From: Altericroceibacterium endophyticum
GTDB lineage: Bacteria > Pseudomonadota > Alphaproteobacteria > Sphingomonadales > Sphingomonadaceae
Length of the DNA: 64,000 nt
NCBI RefSeq assembly: GCF_009827595.1
Contig: NZ_WTYT01000001.1
Location: 310,001-374,000, forward strand
Direction of reading: 5' to 3'
Part shown: piece by piece, positions 61,283 through 64,000 of the stretch
How positions within the stretch are numbered: position 1 is the stretch's first letter
Layout of the letters: each line of letters opens with the position of its first letter
Made by a program: the position numbers and the translations under genes
The notes under the pieces: generated by a model
Told to the model about the DNA's origin: nothing
The model's database searches: none
What the model saw: only the letters and a program-made list of their open reading frames with translations

Positions 61283-62692
61283 ATGGCAGAGAAATACGAT
61301 GTAATCGTTCTAGGTTCCGGCCCCGGCGGCTATGTAGCGGCAATCCGCGCTGCTCAGCTGGGTCTCAAAACGGCGATCGTGGAGCGCGAACTGCTTGGCG
61401 GTATCTGCCTCAATTGGGGCTGCATCCCGACCAAAGCCCTGCTCCGTTCGGCCGAGATCTTTCATTATATGCAGCATGCCGGCGATTATGGCCTGGTTGC
61501 CAAGCAGATCGAAGCCGATCTGGAAGCCGTGGTGAAGCGCTCTCGCGGTGTTGCCAAGCAGCTTAATCGCGGCGTCACCGGTCTGATGAAAAAGAACAAG
61601 ATCGCTGTTCATATGGGCGAGGGCACTTTGAAAAATGCCAATACGCTGGAAGTGAAGGGTGAAAAGGGCACCGAAACCCTCAGCGCGAAGCATATCATCG
61701 TCGCAACTGGCGCGCGTGCCCGCGATTTGCCATTCGCCCCCGCCGATGGTGAGCGTGTGTGGACTTATCGCCATGCGATGACGCCCAAGGAAATGCCCAG
61801 CAAGTTGCTGGTCATTGGCTCCGGCGCAATCGGCATCGAATTTGCCAGCTTCTACAATGACATGGGCGCTGATGTGACCGTGGTCGAAATGCTCGACCGG
61901 ATCGTGCCTGTGGAAGATGCGGAAGTATCGACCTTCCTGGAAAAGCAATTGACCAAGCAGGGCATGACAATCCGCACCGGCACTGGTCTCGAAGCGCTCG
62001 AAACAACCGCCAAAGGCGTGAAAGCCAAGATCAAGGGTAAGGATGGCAAGGTTTCCGATGAGGAATATAGCCATGTGATCGTTGCCATTGGCATTCAGCC
62101 CAATACTGAGAATATCGGTATCGATAAGCTCGTCGACCTTGATCGCGGATTTATCCAGATTGACGATTACGGACGGACCAAAACCAAGGGCCTGTGGGCT
62201 ATTGGGGATTGCGTTCCCGGCCCATGGCTAGCCCATAAGGCCAGCCATGAAGGCGTCACCGCAGCAGAAGCCATCGCGCAGGAACTGGGTAACAAGGACG
62301 TGCATCCGCACGGCCTCGACCGAAACAATATTCCCGCCTGTACCTATTGCCACCCGCAAATCGCCAGTGTCGGTATGACCGAAGCAAAGGCGAAGGAAGC
62401 TGGCTATAAGGTGAAGGTCGGCAATTTCCCCTTCATCGGCAATGGCAAAGCCATCGCATTGGGTGAGCCGGAAGGCTTCATCAAAACGGTTTTCGATGAA
62501 AAGACCGGCGAATTGCTTGGAGCCCATATGATCGGGGCGGAAGTCACCGAACTGATCCAGGGTTATACGGTTGGCAAGCAGTTGGAAACGACCGAAGCCG
62601 AACTGATGCAGACGGTCTTCCCGCATCCCACATTGTCCGAGATGATGCATGAAAGCGTTCTTAGCGCCTATGGCAGGGCGTTGCATTTCTGA
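61283..62692 (+). CDS. lpdA: Dihydrolipoyl dehydrogenase (E3)
   Basis: E3 reoxidises the lipoyl group of E2 and reduces NAD. The 469-residue flavoprotein has the FAD motif VIVLGSGPGGYVAAIRAAQLG, the redox-active pair Cys42/Cys47 in GGICLNWGCIPTK, the NAD-binding VIGSGAIGIEFASFYNDMG, GLWAIGDCVPGPWLAHKA and the C-terminal His-Glu in HPTLSEMMHE. It belongs with pdhC upstream. Confidence 0.97.
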   Translation: MAEKYDVIVLGSGPGGYVAAIRAAQLGLKTAIVERELLGGICLNWGCIPTKALLRSAEIFHYMQHAGDYGLVAKQIEADLEAVVKRSRGVAKQLNRGVTGLMKKNKIAVHMGEGTLKNANTLEVKGEKGTETLSAKHIIVATGARARDLPFAPADGERVWTYRHAMTPKEMPSKLLVIGSGAIGIEFASFYNDMGADVTVVEMLDRIVPVEDAEVSTFLEKQLTKQGMTIRTGTGLEALETTAKGVKAKIKGKDGKVSDEEYSHVIVAIGIQPNTENIGIDKLVDLDRGFIQIDDYGRTKTKGLWAIGDCVPGPWLAHKASHEGVTAAEAIAQELGNKDVHPHGLDRNNIPACTYCHPQIASVGMTEAKAKEAGYKVKVGNFPFIGNGKAIALGEPEGFIKTVFDEKTGELLGAHMIGAEVTELIQGYTVGKQLETTEAELMQTVFPHPTLSEMMHESVLSAYGRALHF

Positions 62693-62699
62693 TAATTCC

Positions 62700-62729
62700 A
62701 TGCGCTCCGGCCAAAAGGTCGGAGCGCAT
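62700..62729 (+). terminator. Intrinsic terminator after lpdA
   Basis: A 13-bp stem (one G-U) beginning ATGCGCTCCGG closes on an AAAA loop seven bases past the stop and is followed by a short TTTG. It separates lpdA from the small gene after it. Confidence 0.8.
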
Positions 62730-62766
62730 TTGCTTCCGGTTCGTTCTCTCCAAAAGGAGATTGACT

Positions 62767-62940
62767 ATGGACCGTAAATCAACAGACAAACCCACCGCTG
62801 CCAAAAATAAAAATGACAGCGAAGTGATCCGAAAGCACCGCGCCTTGCAGAACCAATCCTCGGTTTCCCCGCAGGATTACCCTCAGGCGACGGATAAGGA
62901 ACAGGCGCTGGCCGTTCCGAAAAAATCCGACAAGAAGTGA
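62767..62940 (+). CDS. Small charged protein, 57 residues, unknown function
   Basis: An ATG with AAAGGAGA eight bases upstream opens a 57-residue frame (MDRKSTDKPTAAKNKNDSE... ending VPKKSDKK). It is rich in Lys, Asp, Ser, Gln and Pro, with no hydrophobic segment and no Cys, so it is probably disordered and cytosolic. The Shine-Dalgarno site is among the best in the window and codon use resembles the neighbours, which is why I call it a gene. It follows the lpdA terminator, so it should have its own promoter. No family is recognised. Confidence 0.62.
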   Translation: MDRKSTDKPTAAKNKNDSEVIRKHRALQNQSSVSPQDYPQATDKEQALAVPKKSDKK

Positions 62941-63135
62941 CTGGCGCGAATTTTTACACGACAGTAAGTGCCGCGCCCGGCAGGTGGCTCGTTGCCATGG
63001 GGCGTTGTGGGAGTTGAAGTTCGACTTCTGCACGCTGGCTGAGGATCGGCTATCGTCGCGGTTGCTGAGAGAGGGGTTTTGTAGCCCGCCCCAAAATATC
63101 CGCATTTGTATCCCGCGGAAATTGAACCCTGCCAA

Positions 63136-63720
63136 TCAGTTCGGCCACAGGGCCTTTTCGAGTATGTCGGTCAGGCCTTTTTGGATGGCCTCGTCCTGCA
63201 CCTCGGATATGGCCTTGTGGCCCATCACCTTGCGCAAGATACCACTCCCCATCAGGATGCTGAGCGCCATGCCGGCTCGTAGCCGGGCGTCTTCGCCATC
63301 GAGGCGTCCCGCAATGGGCTGGATGATCGTCTCTTCGATCGCCTCGCTAACGATCGTCCTGGTATGTGGCGAAGAGGCAGACCGCAGAATGATCAGCAGG
63401 CGATCGACCTGAGCATTCGACGTCTCATGCTCCATGTCCATGACGAGCGACGCGAAATAGGCGGGCAGTTCGTCCTGCGGCACCTTACCTAGCAGCATCT
63501 GTTCTTCGTGTTCATCGGGACGAAGAACCTCGCGGAAGAGCTTTTCCTTGTTGCCAAAATAACGCCCGATCAGTGCGACATCGACGCCAGCTTCACAAGC
63601 GATGTCACGCAATCCCGCATGCTCATAGCTTTTCGCTGCAAAGCTGCGCCGAGCCGCATCAAGGATGGCTTGGCGGGTCGCGGCGGCATTACGTTTTCGC
63701 ATGGGAGAGCCTGTATTCAT
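63136..63720 (-). CDS. TetR family transcriptional regulator
   Basis: The 194-residue protein has the TetR helix-turn-helix at residues 13-60 (TRQAILDAARRSFAAKSYE, LRDIACEAGVDVALIGRYFG, NKEKLFREVL) and a helical ligand domain. It is divergent from a gene for a lipoprotein that looks like an efflux adaptor, the classic AcrR-type arrangement. An inverted repeat between the two starts is a candidate operator. Ligand unknown. Confidence 0.9.
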   Translation of the reverse strand: MNTGSPMRKRNAAATRQAILDAARRSFAAKSYEHAGLRDIACEAGVDVALIGRYFGNKEKLFREVLRPDEHEEQMLLGKVPQDELPAYFASLVMDMEHETSNAQVDRLLIILRSASSPHTRTIVSEAIEETIIQPIAGRLDGEDARLRAGMALSILMGSGILRKVMGHKAISEVQDEAIQKGLTDILEKALWPN

Positions 63721-63748
63721 TTAGGTCCGTTACCAGAATTCCGGCAAG

Positions 63749-63785
63749 TTTCAACTGTAAGTCAACAGCCGTTGACAAGTTGAAA
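63749..63785. promoter_or_regulatory. Candidate TetR operator between divergent genes
   Basis: Nested inverted repeats TTTCAAC...GTTGAAA and GTCAAC...GTTGAC lie centred 48 bases upstream of the regulator start. The right half contains TTGACA (63772-63777), a good -35 for the plus-strand gene, so repressor binding would block it. Confidence 0.55.
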
Positions 63786-63862
63786 AGCTGAATCTAGCTG
63801 TGAGCTGAATTGTGAGCAGCCGGCATAAGATTCGCTGTTCAGGGGAATGGAGCCAAGAGGGC

Positions 63863-64000
63863 ATGGCCCGAATATCTACAGGATCGGTTCAGCGAATGAT
63901 GGGAAACAAGCTTGCCGCAGTAGCGGCCTCTTTGGCCTTGGTACTGGGCGCCTGTTCGAGCGGTGGCGATGATGCCGCACCGCCACCGCCCACCGTCACG
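63863..64000 (+). CDS. Lipoprotein, probably RND efflux periplasmic adaptor, 3'-truncated
   Basis: The first 46 codons are visible. They encode a lipoprotein signal ending LGAC (lipidated Cys31) followed by SSGGDDAAPPPPTVT, a typical spacer before the mature domain of AcrA/MexA-type adaptors, whose first strand often begins after PxPxVxV. The divergent TetR gene supports an efflux operon. The rest lies outside the window. An in-frame ATG pair at 63896-63901 is an alternative start without a ribosome site. Confidence 0.6.
   Translation, partial: MARISTGSVQRMMGNKLAAVAASLALVLGACSSGGDDAAPPPPTVT

Noticed and set aside
62941-63135. Possible small gene or RNA between the 57-residue gene and the TetR gene
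   Set aside because: No frame with a ribosome site and no convincing structure; only a short GAAGTTCGACTTC dyad was seen.

Overview
The window is a dense, mostly core stretch of a bacterial chromosome with mid-to-high GC by eye. It looks like an alphaproteobacterium of the order Sphingomonadales, most likely Erythrobacteraceae-like. Support for this comes from a LigF-type glutathione S-transferase, a TIGR02300/FYDLN-type acidic zinc-ribbon protein, the long archaeal/eukaryal-type prolyl-tRNA synthetase, a CP4-like class II AroA, PhaR, and an aroA-cmk-rpsA operon. No phage, CRISPR array, rRNA operon or complete insertion sequence is visible. One tRNA (Ala, GGC anticodon) is present. Placement below order level is inference.

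Layout. 1-4.5 kb: 3' part of glyS, then ppdK. 4.5-8.7 kb: a degenerate NDUFAF5-like methyltransferase divergent from comF, a roughly 300-bp stretch without a gene, hisI and a long acyl-CoA dehydrogenase. 8.7-13.3 kb (minus strand): tyrS, a PilZ protein, an MFS transporter, cysK and a dienelactone-hydrolase-family gene, the last three overlapping. 13.4-16 kb: a DOMON-like/NamZ (DUF1343) pair and a LigF-like GST. 16-21.5 kb: parE and an LpoA-like lipoprotein, divergent from rsmI-yraN-gshB. 21.5-25 kb: dedA and xerC converge on a 264-bp MITE-like element; then hemW, divergent from a secreted CAP-domain gene. 25-32 kb: trmD-rplS, DPP-IV-like peptidase plus amino-acid permease, asd, an alpha/beta hydrolase, gloB. 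32.7-36.7 kb: aroA-cmk-rpsA. 36.9-42 kb: the FYDLN-type protein, tRNA-Ala, ffh-rpsP-rimM, then two methyltransferases that together should make glycine betaine from glycine. 42-50 kb: rph-rdgB divergent from hrcA-grpE, three envelope-related genes, then dnaK-dnaJ and a low-molecular-weight phosphatase. 50-58 kb: radA, cvpA, an IscU-like protein, alr, phaR, proS and rnr. 58.5-64 kb: a universal stress protein, pdhC, a small exported protein, a thioesterase, lpdA, an overlooked 57-codon gene, and a TetR regulator divergent from a lipoprotein gene cut by the window end.

How the genes work together. Translation and export (glyS, tyrS, proS, ffh, rpsP, rimM, trmD, rplS, rpsA, rsmI), protein quality control (hrcA, grpE, dnaK, dnaJ), central carbon entry (ppdK, pdhC, lpdA), amino-acid synthesis (hisI, cysK, asd, aroA), glutathione use (gshB, gloB, GST), wall metabolism (alr, NamZ, LpoA-like) and RNA turnover (rnr, rph) are all represented. 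The points most worth a second look are the MITE inserted at a TA shared by two overlapping stop codons, the glycine-to-betaine methyltransferase pair next to a split trmD operon, the apparent non-canonical start of hisI, the hairpin just upstream of rnr, the head-to-head CATG start-codon overlap of hemW and the CAP gene, and the IscU-like protein lacking its third cysteine. I found no clearly undescribed multi-gene system.
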